Of a stretch of 52,217 bases of DNA, positions 26,169-33,025 are shown in pieces. The stretch is from Arthrobacter sp. ISL-95 (GTDB lineage: Bacteria; Actinomycetota; Actinomycetes; Actinomycetales; Micrococcaceae). Both the position numbers and the translations under genes were made by a program. A model generated the notes under the pieces. The model had not been told where the DNA came from, made no database searches, and saw only the letters and a program-made list of their open reading frames with translations. Location of the stretch: NCBI RefSeq assembly GCF_018613695.1, contig NZ_JAGGPR010000002.1, positions 215,964 to 268,180 of the forward strand. Direction: 5' to 3'. The stretch's first letter is position 1, and the number at the start of each line of letters is the position of its first letter.

Positions 26169-26720
26169 TCATGTGACCTGCTGTTGTTCATCAGCGTAGG
26201 GGGCCGGTTTTTCGTGGGTGTTTCGCCGCTGTTGCCATCTATGGCCGATCTGTAGCGTCGCGTTTACCGCTCGGTAATAAGGTGGATCACAGGTCCCGCT
26301 GATCCGGGTGTAGACCATGTCGAAGTCGTGCTCCAGCGGTCCGCCAGGATAGCTTCCCCTCTCCAGGCGGGCATGGATGGTGTTTCCGTCCGCGCTGAAG
26401 TGGCCCACGAATCGCTGGGGCCAGTCCGGGCCGTCCCGGAACATCATCCAGACGTTGTCTTTCAAGGTGACGTCGTATATTCGGGCGACGCCGCGTGAAT
26501 CGAAGTAGTGCTGCTGGAGGGCACCGTCGGAGCCTGTGGCGCCGATGATGCTGATCGAGTCGGGGTACTCCGGTCTTTGAACCGTGGAGCGCTGGATCAG
26601 GAAGCCGCCGCTTTCCAGCCACTCGAAAGTGGTCCGGCCTGTCACATCCCTGTCCGGGACGGTGGTTTCCCACTCGCCGATCAGGATGGTCAGGTGCTCC
26701 AGGTTCGAAGCTCGCGTCAT
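26169..26720 (-). CDS. Hypothetical protein with DUF1579/lipocalin-like pattern
   Basis: A 183-residue protein. Residues 1–145 read as a beta-rich domain: 'LEHLTILIGEWETTVPDRD', 'TTFEWLESGGFLIQRSTVQR', 'QHYFDSRGVARIYDVTL', 'RFVGHFSADGNTIHARLERG'. This is the pattern of small cavity proteins related to DUF1579. The last ~40 residues ('CDPPYYRAVNATLQIGHRWQ' onward) look unlike the domain and may be read-through after a frameshift. The ATG has GGAGG upstream on the minus strand. It precedes the FAD oxidoreductase by 15 bases, so the two are likely co-transcribed. Function is unknown. Confidence 0.65.
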   Translation of the reverse strand: MTRASNLEHLTILIGEWETTVPDRDVTGRTTFEWLESGGFLIQRSTVQRPEYPDSISIIGATGSDGALQQHYFDSRGVARIYDVTLKDNVWMMFRDGPDWPQRFVGHFSADGNTIHARLERGSYPGGPLEHDFDMVYTRISGTCDPPYYRAVNATLQIGHRWQQRRNTHEKPAPYADEQQQVT

Positions 26721-26818
26721 GGGATCCTCCTGCAGGTATAGCCACAGTGTCCGCCCGGCTGTGGCCTTTTGCCAGGGTTTTCTGTTTCTTCCTGGGGCGG
26801 TGGTGGCATGATGGGCGC

Positions 26819-27415
26819 ATGAGCCACGTCACGTGTGATCTGACCGTTTCCCTGGACGGATTTGTTGCCGGCCCCAACCAGCGGCTGGAGGAGCCGTTGG
26901 GCGACGGCGGAGAGTTCCTGCACAGATGGATGTTCGAGGAGCCGGAGGCGAACGCACCTGAGATTGAAGGGATCTTGGCGGCAGGCGCCTTCATCATGGG
27001 ACGCAACATGTTCGCAGGACCCGGACCAGCGGCGTGGGACAAGGAATGGCGGGGTTGGTGGGGCGAGGAACCGCCGTATCACGCACCCGTATTCGTTCTG
27101 ACCCACCACCGCCGGGAGCCGCTGGAGATGGAAGGCGGCACAACCTTTAACTTCGTGACCGACGGCATGGAATCGGCGTTGGCGCAGGCCCGGGAAGCCG
27201 CTGCGGACAAAGATGTAGCGATTGCCGGGGGCGCGCAGACCGCCCGCCAGTATCTTTCAGCTGGGCTTATGGACGAGCTGCGGCTCCACATTTCACCCAT
27301 GGTTCTTGGTGGCGGTGAGCGATTGTTCGACGGCGTGGGGGACCTGACGCTCGAGCAGGCCGAGGTGCGCGGGGCTGGACTGGTCACACACGTACGGTAT
27401 CGAGTGCTGCGTTAA
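26819..27415 (+). CDS. Dihydrofolate reductase family (RibD C-terminal domain) protein
   Basis: A 198-residue protein. The RibD_C/DHFR fold signatures are 'CDLTVSLDGFVAGPNQRLEE' at the N terminus, 'GAFIMGRNMFAGPGPAAWD', 'PVFVLTHHRREPLEM', 'VAIAGGAQTARQYLSAGLMD' and 'ELRLHISPMVLGGGERLFDG'. These proteins bind NADPH; true substrates are rarely known, and riboflavin-pathway activity cannot be claimed. The ATG at 26819 is chosen because it begins the conserved domain; the upstream extension is not conserved-looking. It is divergent from the hypothetical gene at 26720. Confidence 0.85.
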   Translation: MSHVTCDLTVSLDGFVAGPNQRLEEPLGDGGEFLHRWMFEEPEANAPEIEGILAAGAFIMGRNMFAGPGPAAWDKEWRGWWGEEPPYHAPVFVLTHHRREPLEMEGGTTFNFVTDGMESALAQAREAAADKDVAIAGGAQTARQYLSAGLMDELRLHISPMVLGGGERLFDGVGDLTLEQAEVRGAGLVTHVRYRVLR

Positions 27416-27514
27416 TGGCGGGTGGGCTTGCCGGTGCTGATGATGATGTCCTGACTGAGTAGGAGAAGGTGCCCGTCGGCGGGAACTCATCAACAAACCG
27501 AACATAATAGGGTC

Positions 27515-28114
27515 ATGACCCGTTCCCTCCGAGCTGTCGCCAGGGCTGCCATGGTTGCCGTAATCGTTTCTTCCCTGATGGCATGCACCGCGCCGGCGCC
27601 ACTGCCCGAGCAGACCCCGCAATCCATTCCGCACGACGCGGACACCGGACAGACCATCGCGGAAGCCCGCGAGGCCATAGACGCTATCCCCGGGATCTCC
27701 GTTACCGACTTTGCAGGCGGAGGCCCACCGAATGTGAAGGGCAACACCGGTTACACGGTGGTGTTCAACATTGAGCCCGGGTACACCGTCACCGACGGCG
27801 ACTTGCTCGTCGACTACATTGTCCGCAACGTTTGGGCTGTGGGCGAAGGCCACATGCCAAATACTCAGATCCAAATCAGCGCGAGCACCGCTGATGGGGA
27901 GCCGTTCTTCGACCTTACAGCCGCAGCCGAGGGCTCGACCTGGCGCAGCCCAAAGACTTCCTCCGCCCCATCGCGACACAGCTCCGTCATTTTCCCGCTC
28001 AGCGAGGATGACCCGGAGGGGGCCGTCAACCTCATGAAGCTCAAGCGGGGCGGTTCCTGGCCGGGCGTCATACCGGAGCCTTTCTCGTATGACGTCACCG
28101 TCAAGAATGGCTGA
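27515..28114 (+). CDS. Putative lipoprotein, unknown function
   Basis: A 199-residue protein with a lipoprotein signal: basic start 'MTRSLRAVARAA', hydrophobic core, and lipobox 'SLMAC' with the acylated cysteine at residue 24. The mature part has a Pro/Thr-rich linker, then 'REAIDAIPGISVTDFAGGG' and 'TVVFNIEPGYTVTDGDLLVD', a repeated alpha/beta pattern that suggests a small surface-anchored domain. I do not recognise the family. It stands alone, ahead of a palindromic stretch and a convergent membrane gene. Confidence 0.75.
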   Translation: MTRSLRAVARAAMVAVIVSSLMACTAPAPLPEQTPQSIPHDADTGQTIAEAREAIDAIPGISVTDFAGGGPPNVKGNTGYTVVFNIEPGYTVTDGDLLVDYIVRNVWAVGEGHMPNTQIQISASTADGEPFFDLTAAAEGSTWRSPKTSSAPSRHSSVIFPLSEDDPEGAVNLMKLKRGGSWPGVIPEPFSYDVTVKNG

Positions 28115-28163
28115 TCCGGCACGAAAGGCGCCCCTCGCGCTAGCGGCCCCACGGGCGTCGCTA

Positions 28164-28195
28164 ACCTGAGTATCGGGCGTCGGCGACGCTCAGGT
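28164..28195. terminator. Inverted repeat between convergent genes
   Basis: ACCTGA (28164–28169) pairs with TCAGGT (28190–28195), and inside it GCGTC (28177–28181) pairs with GACGC (28185–28189). The word GGCGTCGCT, followed by AAC or GAC, flanks the structure as a direct repeat. It lies between the lipoprotein stop and the stop of the membrane gene at 28216. No T-run, so a terminator role is only likely. Confidence 0.45.
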
Positions 28196-28215
28196 CGGCG
28201 TCGCTGACACAGGCA

Positions 28216-28647
28216 TTACCGCTGGCGGGTGATCCTACGCGTCTCGCGGAACTCCGCCGGCACGTTGATAGTGCCCTTCGGGGCGGCGACTGTGATGCCC
28301 TTCTTCGTCACACTGGTGACGTTCTGGCCCAGCTGCTTCGCGTACTCGACGATGGGTCGCGAAGCGGCCCTGTTTCGGACGATGGCGACGAGTACGATCG
28401 TGAGGAATGCGAGGGTTGTCAGCCCAGGAACCACGATGGCGATCACCGGGCTGATGAGACCGGTCAACAACAGTGCCGGACCGACGAACCACAGCGCGAC
28501 CGAGGAGAACATCAAGGCGAGAACCGACTTCTCGGAGCGTGCGTGTACGGCCTGCGCGTGGGCCAGTTCATCCGGGTATCGCTCCTGGAATATGCGTGTG
28601 ACGTCGGCGCTGAGCGCACCAGCTACTTGCCTGTTCCGGTCGGCCAT
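28216..28647 (-). CDS. Hypothetical two-span membrane protein
   Basis: A 143-residue protein. A polar N-terminal helix with 'ALSADVTRIFQERYPDELAH' precedes two hydrophobic segments, 'SVLALMFSSVALWFVGPALL' and 'VIAIVVPGLTTLAFLTIVLV'. A basic C-terminal region with 'RETRRITRQR' ends the protein. The start at 28647 has TTGGAGAG just upstream on the minus strand; an upstream ATG at 28767 would add 40 residues of poor coding quality. It is divergent from umuD with a 235-base gap containing an SOS box 200 bases away. I do not recognise the family. Confidence 0.6.
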   Translation of the reverse strand: MADRNRQVAGALSADVTRIFQERYPDELAHAQAVHARSEKSVLALMFSSVALWFVGPALLLTGLISPVIAIVVPGLTTLAFLTIVLVAIVRNRAASRPIVEYAKQLGQNVTSVTKKGITVAAPKGTINVPAEFRETRRITRQR

Positions 28648-28853
28648 GGCTCTCCAATGCGTGATGCACAGTCCGCCGCAGTGTGCTGGGTCGACGCCGG
28701 AGACAGTGCTTTTGTTGTGTGTGTGCCAAGAAGTTGTTCCCTTGACCTTCCCTAAAATACTCGTCATTCGTCTCGACGCGAGACCAACCGCGGCTTAGGC
28801 ACCGAGCGAAGCGGAATGGACAGGATGTCTGGCGTCCGCTGTACACTGAACCA

Positions 28854-28869
28854 TCGAACATATATTCGA
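28854..28869 (+). promoter_or_regulatory. SOS box upstream of umuD
   Basis: TCGAACATATATTCGA matches the Gram-positive/actinobacterial LexA site TCGAAC-N4-GTTCGA with one change. It lies 13 bases before the umuD start, and TATATT (28861–28866) inside it can serve as the -10, so LexA would cover the promoter. Confidence 0.85.
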
Positions 28870-28882
28870 ATAAAGGTGTGTT

Positions 28883-29314
28883 GTGGGCGTGATAGTCGGC
28901 CCCCGCGTGATAGATGCGGGCTTTTCCCTTATGTCAGTTCTGTTGGCTCCTCTTCCGGTGGCGGCAGGCTATCCCTCGCCTGCGCAGGACTATTTTGACG
29001 GTCGGATCGATCTCAACGAGCACCTCATCAAGGATGTCACCAGCACGTTCGTGGTGAGGGTGACGGGTCAGTCCATGGAAGGGGCGGGCATCAGCGACGG
29101 TGACGAGTTGATCGTCAACCGGGCGCTGGAGCCCAAGGATGGGTCCGTCGTCGTTGCTGTCCTGGACGGTGAGCTGACTATCAAGAGGCTGCGCGTCACA
29201 CCCTCGGGCGTAGTCCTGCAAGCTGATAATCCAAGGTACCCGGACATCATCGTCCCGGCGATGTCCGAACTGACTATTTGGGGGGTCGCCACCACCTGCC
29301 TGCACCACATCTGA
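28883..29314 (+). CDS. umuD: UmuD-like translesion polymerase V autoproteolytic subunit
   Basis: A 143-residue S24 LexA/UmuD-type protein. The self-cleavage site is Ala28–Gly29 in 'PVAAGYPSPAQDYFDG'. The catalytic serine is Ser64 in 'RVTGQSMEGAGISDGD' and the lysine is Lys101 in 'GELTIKRLRV'. No helix-turn-helix precedes them, so it is UmuD and not LexA. RecA-assisted cleavage would give UmuD', which joins UmuC to form an error-prone polymerase. The GTG start has AAAGG at 28872–28876. It is SOS-controlled by the box at 28854–28869. umuC lies 185 bases downstream behind its own box. Confidence 0.92.
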   Translation: MGVIVGPRVIDAGFSLMSVLLAPLPVAAGYPSPAQDYFDGRIDLNEHLIKDVTSTFVVRVTGQSMEGAGISDGDELIVNRALEPKDGSVVVAVLDGELTIKRLRVTPSGVVLQADNPRYPDIIVPAMSELTIWGVATTCLHHI

Positions 29315-29420
29315 CGGGCCGGTGCGGCCGTGGAGCTTCGCGCCACCGTTCGCCGGACTTTTCCACAATCCGGCGGGCGGGACGTTTTCTTGTCAGAGCC
29401 CGGAGGTAGAGTGAAGATAT

Positions 29421-29436
29421 TCGAATATATGTTCGA
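29421..29436 (+). promoter_or_regulatory. SOS box upstream of umuC
   Basis: TCGAATATATGTTCGA, the exact reverse complement of the box in front of umuD. It sits 63 bases before the umuC ATG, giving umuC its own LexA-controlled promoter besides any readthrough from umuD. Confidence 0.85.
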
Positions 29437-29499
29437 ATACACGGCGTGTCCCGCACTTGAAAAGAGGGTACGCGTGTTAGTGCCGAGCCAGGGAGCAGA

Positions 29500-30798
29500 A
29501 TGTCCAAGCCAGCGCTCATGCATCGGATGCAGGAGATCGCCCACGTGGATATCAACTGCTTCTATGCGTCGGCCGAGCGTGCCTTCAATCCAGCGTTGGA
29601 GGGCAAACCGCTGATCGTCTTGTCCAACAACGACGGCTGCGCCGTGACAAGGTCGCCGGAGGCCAAGAAGCTGGGGATCGGGCTGGGGGAGCCATGGTTC
29701 AAGCTTGCTCCGCGTGCCAAGGAATGGGGGCTCATTGCACTCTCAAGCAACTACGAACTGTATGGAGACATCAGCTCCCGTGTCATGGAGCTCCTGGCGC
29801 GGTACTCAGCATGGCAGGAGGTGTACTCCATCGATGAGGCATTCCTGGGAGTCAAGGGGCAATCGGAAGATCTGCTGACATTGGGGCGCACCATCAAAGA
29901 TGCCTGTCAACGGCATGTGGGGGTTCCCGTGTGCGTAGGAATCGCGCGCACCAAGACGCTGGCCAAACTGGCCAATAAGTGGGCCAAACATAATCCGGCC
30001 TTCAACGGTGTGTGCCGTTGGGGCTCCGTCCCGGAGGCCCAACGCGAGGCACTCATGGCGCGGCTCTCCGTGATCGAGATCTGGGGAGTTGCCACCAGGC
30101 TTACCAAACGCCTGAATGCGATGGGAATCTTCTCAATCCTGGACCTGGTCCGTGCTGACCCTGTGGCGTTACGGGACAAATTCTCCATCGTCATGATGCG
30201 TACCGTCTTGGAACTCCAAGGCACGCCCTGCATCCCCATGGAGGAGGAACGGATCGGGCGGGACCAACTCATCTTCTCCCGGTCCTTCTCCACGCCGATC
30301 ACCACGGCGGCTGAGCTGCGGCAGGTACTGAGTGTTTACGGCCAAATGGCAAGTGCCAGGCTGGCCAAGCACGATCTTCAAGCCAAACTGCTGACGGCCT
30401 TTGCTGCAACCTCGGTCTACAACCCCAACGACAAATCGTTCCCCACTGTCAACGTCAAGCTCCCCATGCCCACCTCGGATCCGGTGTTGCTGACCAAGGC
30501 CGCACACGCGCTGGTTCCAAGGATCCAGGAAGGCGTGAGGTACGCCAAGGCAGGGATCATGGTCACTGACCTCCGCCCCAGTGGCAATCAGAAACCGCTG
30601 GAGATCTTCGAGAACCCGCATGAGGAACGTGGCATCGGCCCCTTGCTGGAGCAAGTCAGCAAGCGGTACGGCAGGGGCTCCATCGGCTTGGGCCATGCAG
30701 GCATCAAAGGCGGCCCGGACTGGTCCATGAAACGCGACATGCTCAGTCCCCGCTACACCACCAATTGGGATGAGCTTCCCCTGGTGAAAGCGGCCTAG
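29500..30798 (+). CDS. umuC: DNA polymerase V catalytic subunit UmuC
   Basis: A 432-residue Y-family polymerase. The catalytic site shows 'VDINCFYASAERAFNPALEG' with the first aspartate, 'PLIVLSNNDGCAVTRSPEAK', and 'YSIDEAFLGV' with the Asp-Glu pair. 'GVPVCVGIARTKTLAKLANK' is the palm helix, and the C terminus 'PRYTTNWDELPLV' resembles the UmuC tail. With UmuD' it copies damaged DNA. The ATG at 29500 has AGGGAG just upstream; an internal ATG at residue 7 or 10 is less supported. The stop codon lies inside a short inverted repeat shared with the convergent gene. Confidence 0.95.
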   Translation: MSKPALMHRMQEIAHVDINCFYASAERAFNPALEGKPLIVLSNNDGCAVTRSPEAKKLGIGLGEPWFKLAPRAKEWGLIALSSNYELYGDISSRVMELLARYSAWQEVYSIDEAFLGVKGQSEDLLTLGRTIKDACQRHVGVPVCVGIARTKTLAKLANKWAKHNPAFNGVCRWGSVPEAQREALMARLSVIEIWGVATRLTKRLNAMGIFSILDLVRADPVALRDKFSIVMMRTVLELQGTPCIPMEEERIGRDQLIFSRSFSTPITTAAELRQVLSVYGQMASARLAKHDLQAKLLTAFAATSVYNPNDKSFPTVNVKLPMPTSDPVLLTKAAHALVPRIQEGVRYAKAGIMVTDLRPSGNQKPLEIFENPHEERGIGPLLEQVSKRYGRGSIGLGHAGIKGGPDWSMKRDMLSPRYTTNWDELPLVKAA

Positions 30799-30811
30799 CG
30801 TGTCAGAAACC

Positions 30812-31969
30812 CTAGGCCCGCAGCCGGTACCCCCGCTTCACTACTGTTTCCACGAGCTTGCCGTCCGGGAGGGCGGACCGCAACCGGCTTACCGTCATGT
30901 CCAGCGCGTGCACAGAACCTCGCAAGTCCAACAGATCGGAGAGGGCTTCCCGGGACAGGACGGCCCCACCCGCGCCCAGCAGCGCTCGCAGCAGCAGCAG
31001 GGGAGCCGGTGCAAGGTCCACCACCTCGCCATTGATCCGCAAGCAACGTCCGCGGAGCTCAATGGTGGCACTTTTGGTTTCCAAACGCCGCACGTGGTTC
31101 AGCGAAAGATGCTCGGTAACCAGCCTGATGAGCGCGCCCATGCGGTAGCGATCAGGGATCAGCGGGCTCAGCCCGGCGTCCACCAGCGGTTGAGCGGTGA
31201 CGGGCCCAACGGCTGCCACAGTTACCGGACCCTTGAGGGCCTCGATGAGCTGGCGGTAGAGGCCCATCTCGTGTGCGGTGCTCCACATCGCGTCCACGGC
31301 TGGGGCGCTGGTGAACGTCAGGACGTCGAGGTTGCCGCCCACCACGGCTTCGATCAGGCGCGGCAGCTTGTCTTCGCCGTCGGGCTTCACCCAGCGGTAC
31401 GGAGTCACCGTAAGGACCGTAGCCCCGGACATGCGGAGCCGCTCCAACTGGCGGACGTCGGTGTAACCGTGCAGCTGCACGGCCACGGTCTTGCCGCGCA
31501 CGCCTTCGGCCAGGAGCATGTCCACCAAAGTGGCGGTGGTTTCGTCACTGCTGATTCCGACGTCGGCAAGACCGGCCGCGCGCACTGCACCGCGGGCTTT
31601 GGGACCACGGACGAACATGCGGCAGGCGGACAGGGTCTCCAGGAGTTGCTCGCCGATGCCAAAAGAGTCTGCAGCCTCACACCAGCGACGCATTCCATAT
31701 GCCGTAGTGGCGATGCAGATGTCCGGTTTAGCCGCGATGATGGTGCGCGTGTCCTCGATGAGGACCATGTCCTCCTGAACAGGGGCAATCTTCAAAGCCG
31801 GGGCGTGCAACACGCTCGCACCGCGACGCTCCAGTGCCTCAATGAGATCCCGGGAGCGGCGGTGCGAGGTGACGCCAATGCGGAATCCGTCCAATGGCGC
31901 TTCCACAGCTTCGGAAACTTCCGGCGCGGCAATAGCGTCCTGGACTTCGATGGCACGTGCAACAGTCAT
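30812..31969 (-). CDS. Uroporphyrinogen-III synthase-like protein with C-terminal winged helix
   Basis: A 385-residue fusion. Residues about 25–285 are a HemD-type domain ('RIGVTSHRRSRDLIEALERR', 'VLTFTSAPAVDAMWSTAHEM', 'VTVAAVGPVTAQPLVDAGLS'). Residues about 290–385 are an OmpR/PhoB-type winged helix ('VDLAPAPLLLLRALLGAGGA', 'HALDMTVSRLRSALPDGKLV', 'TVVKRGYRLRA'). Such fusions are found in actinobacterial nitrite clusters and may be regulators rather than enzymes. It is the last gene of nirB–cobA–this gene, 12 bases after cobA. Enzymatic activity is unproven; the name HemD is withheld because a haem-pathway hemD usually exists elsewhere. Confidence 0.88.
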   Translation of the reverse strand: MTVARAIEVQDAIAAPEVSEAVEAPLDGFRIGVTSHRRSRDLIEALERRGASVLHAPALKIAPVQEDMVLIEDTRTIIAAKPDICIATTAYGMRRWCEAADSFGIGEQLLETLSACRMFVRGPKARGAVRAAGLADVGISSDETTATLVDMLLAEGVRGKTVAVQLHGYTDVRQLERLRMSGATVLTVTPYRWVKPDGEDKLPRLIEAVVGGNLDVLTFTSAPAVDAMWSTAHEMGLYRQLIEALKGPVTVAAVGPVTAQPLVDAGLSPLIPDRYRMGALIRLVTEHLSLNHVRRLETKSATIELRGRCLRINGEVVDLAPAPLLLLRALLGAGGAVLSREALSDLLDLRGSVHALDMTVSRLRSALPDGKLVETVVKRGYRLRA

Positions 31970-31981
31970 GTGTTCTTACCT

Positions 31982-33016
31982 TCAGGCTTCAAGGAGCGAA
32001 GCCGCGAGTCGGCTCAGTTCAGCGGATGCTTCGGCATGGTTCCGGTTGGCTTCAGCAACCCGAACCACCTCGCCGATGACCAGTACGGCCGGGTTGCTGC
32101 AGCCGGTGGCTGCCGTTTCGATGGTACCGAGGTCAGCGATGGTGGTGCGCTGTCCCGGGCGGTATCCGCGTTCCACCACGGCCATGGGCATCTCCGAATT
32201 CATTCCCGCGCGGCGCAGGCCCGCCGCCAGCTGGGGCAGGGTGCCGATGCCCATGAGGACTACGATCGTCCCGCCCAAGCCGGCAAGGTGGGTGTGTTCC
32301 TTTTCCGTCAAAGGCGCGTGGCCGGACACCACGGTGAACATGTGGCTCACCTCGCGGTGCGTCACCGGGATTCCGGCTGCTGCCGGCACGGAGATGGCGC
32401 TGGTGACACCCGAAATGACCCTGACAGGGATGCCGGCAGCAACACAGGCAGCCACTTCCTCGCCCCCACGGCCGAACACATAGGGATCGCCGCCCTTGAG
32501 TCGGACCACGTTCTTGCCCAGCAGCGCAGCTTCCACCATGAGCTTTTCGATGTCCCTCTGCGTCACCTTATGGAGCCCGGGCTGCTTTCCCACATCCACA
32601 AGGTCTGCAGAGGTCAGATCGATCAGTTCCTGGTAAGGAGCGAGACGGTCATAGAACACGACGTCGGCATCCCGCAGTGCGTCCACGGCACCCACGGTGA
32701 GCAGGTCCAGGGCTCCCGGGCCTCCACCCACCAAGGTCACATGGCCTTCGGCTCCGGGTGCAGGCTCAAACGCCACGGGAATCCCCGCGTCGCGGCAACG
32801 TTCCACCAGCGGCAACCAGCCGGTTCCGCCGTCGTCCACTACCGCCACCAGGAACGGGCGCTCGGGAAGTTGACCGTCGCCCGGAACACCTTCCGGGGCG
32901 CTGAGCCGGTACACGTTGGCACCGGCTCGCTGGTAGCGGCGGACCGCTTGGCGGGCGGACTTTTCAGATCCCGTGACGAGGACGTCGCGGCCGGTGAGAT
33001 CAATGGTGAGCTGCAT
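31982..33016 (-). CDS. cobA: Uroporphyrinogen-III C-methyltransferase (siroheme pathway)
   Basis: A 344-residue protein. The first ~90 residues are a CysG-type Rossmann-like domain ('DLTGRDVLVTGSEKSARQAV'), but it lacks a clean glycine-rich NAD motif. The SUMT domain follows: 'VTLVGGGPGALDLLTVGAVD', 'VVRLKGGDPYVFGRGGEEV' and 'GIPVTHREVSHMFTVVSGHA'. It methylates uroporphyrinogen III to precorrin-2 on the way to siroheme, the cofactor needed by NirB. It is nine bases downstream of nirB and 12 bases upstream of the HemD-like gene, so co-expression with nitrite reductase is clear. Confidence 0.93.
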   Translation of the reverse strand: MQLTIDLTGRDVLVTGSEKSARQAVRRYQRAGANVYRLSAPEGVPGDGQLPERPFLVAVVDDGGTGWLPLVERCRDAGIPVAFEPAPGAEGHVTLVGGGPGALDLLTVGAVDALRDADVVFYDRLAPYQELIDLTSADLVDVGKQPGLHKVTQRDIEKLMVEAALLGKNVVRLKGGDPYVFGRGGEEVAACVAAGIPVRVISGVTSAISVPAAAGIPVTHREVSHMFTVVSGHAPLTEKEHTHLAGLGGTIVVLMGIGTLPQLAAGLRRAGMNSEMPMAVVERGYRPGQRTTIADLGTIETAATGCSNPAVLVIGEVVRVAEANRNHAEASAELSRLAASLLEA

Positions 33017-33025
33017 GGTGAACCC

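Noticed and set aside
28883..29314. LexA repressor
   Set aside because: It has the S24 peptidase part but no N-terminal helix-turn-helix, and umuC follows; it is UmuD.
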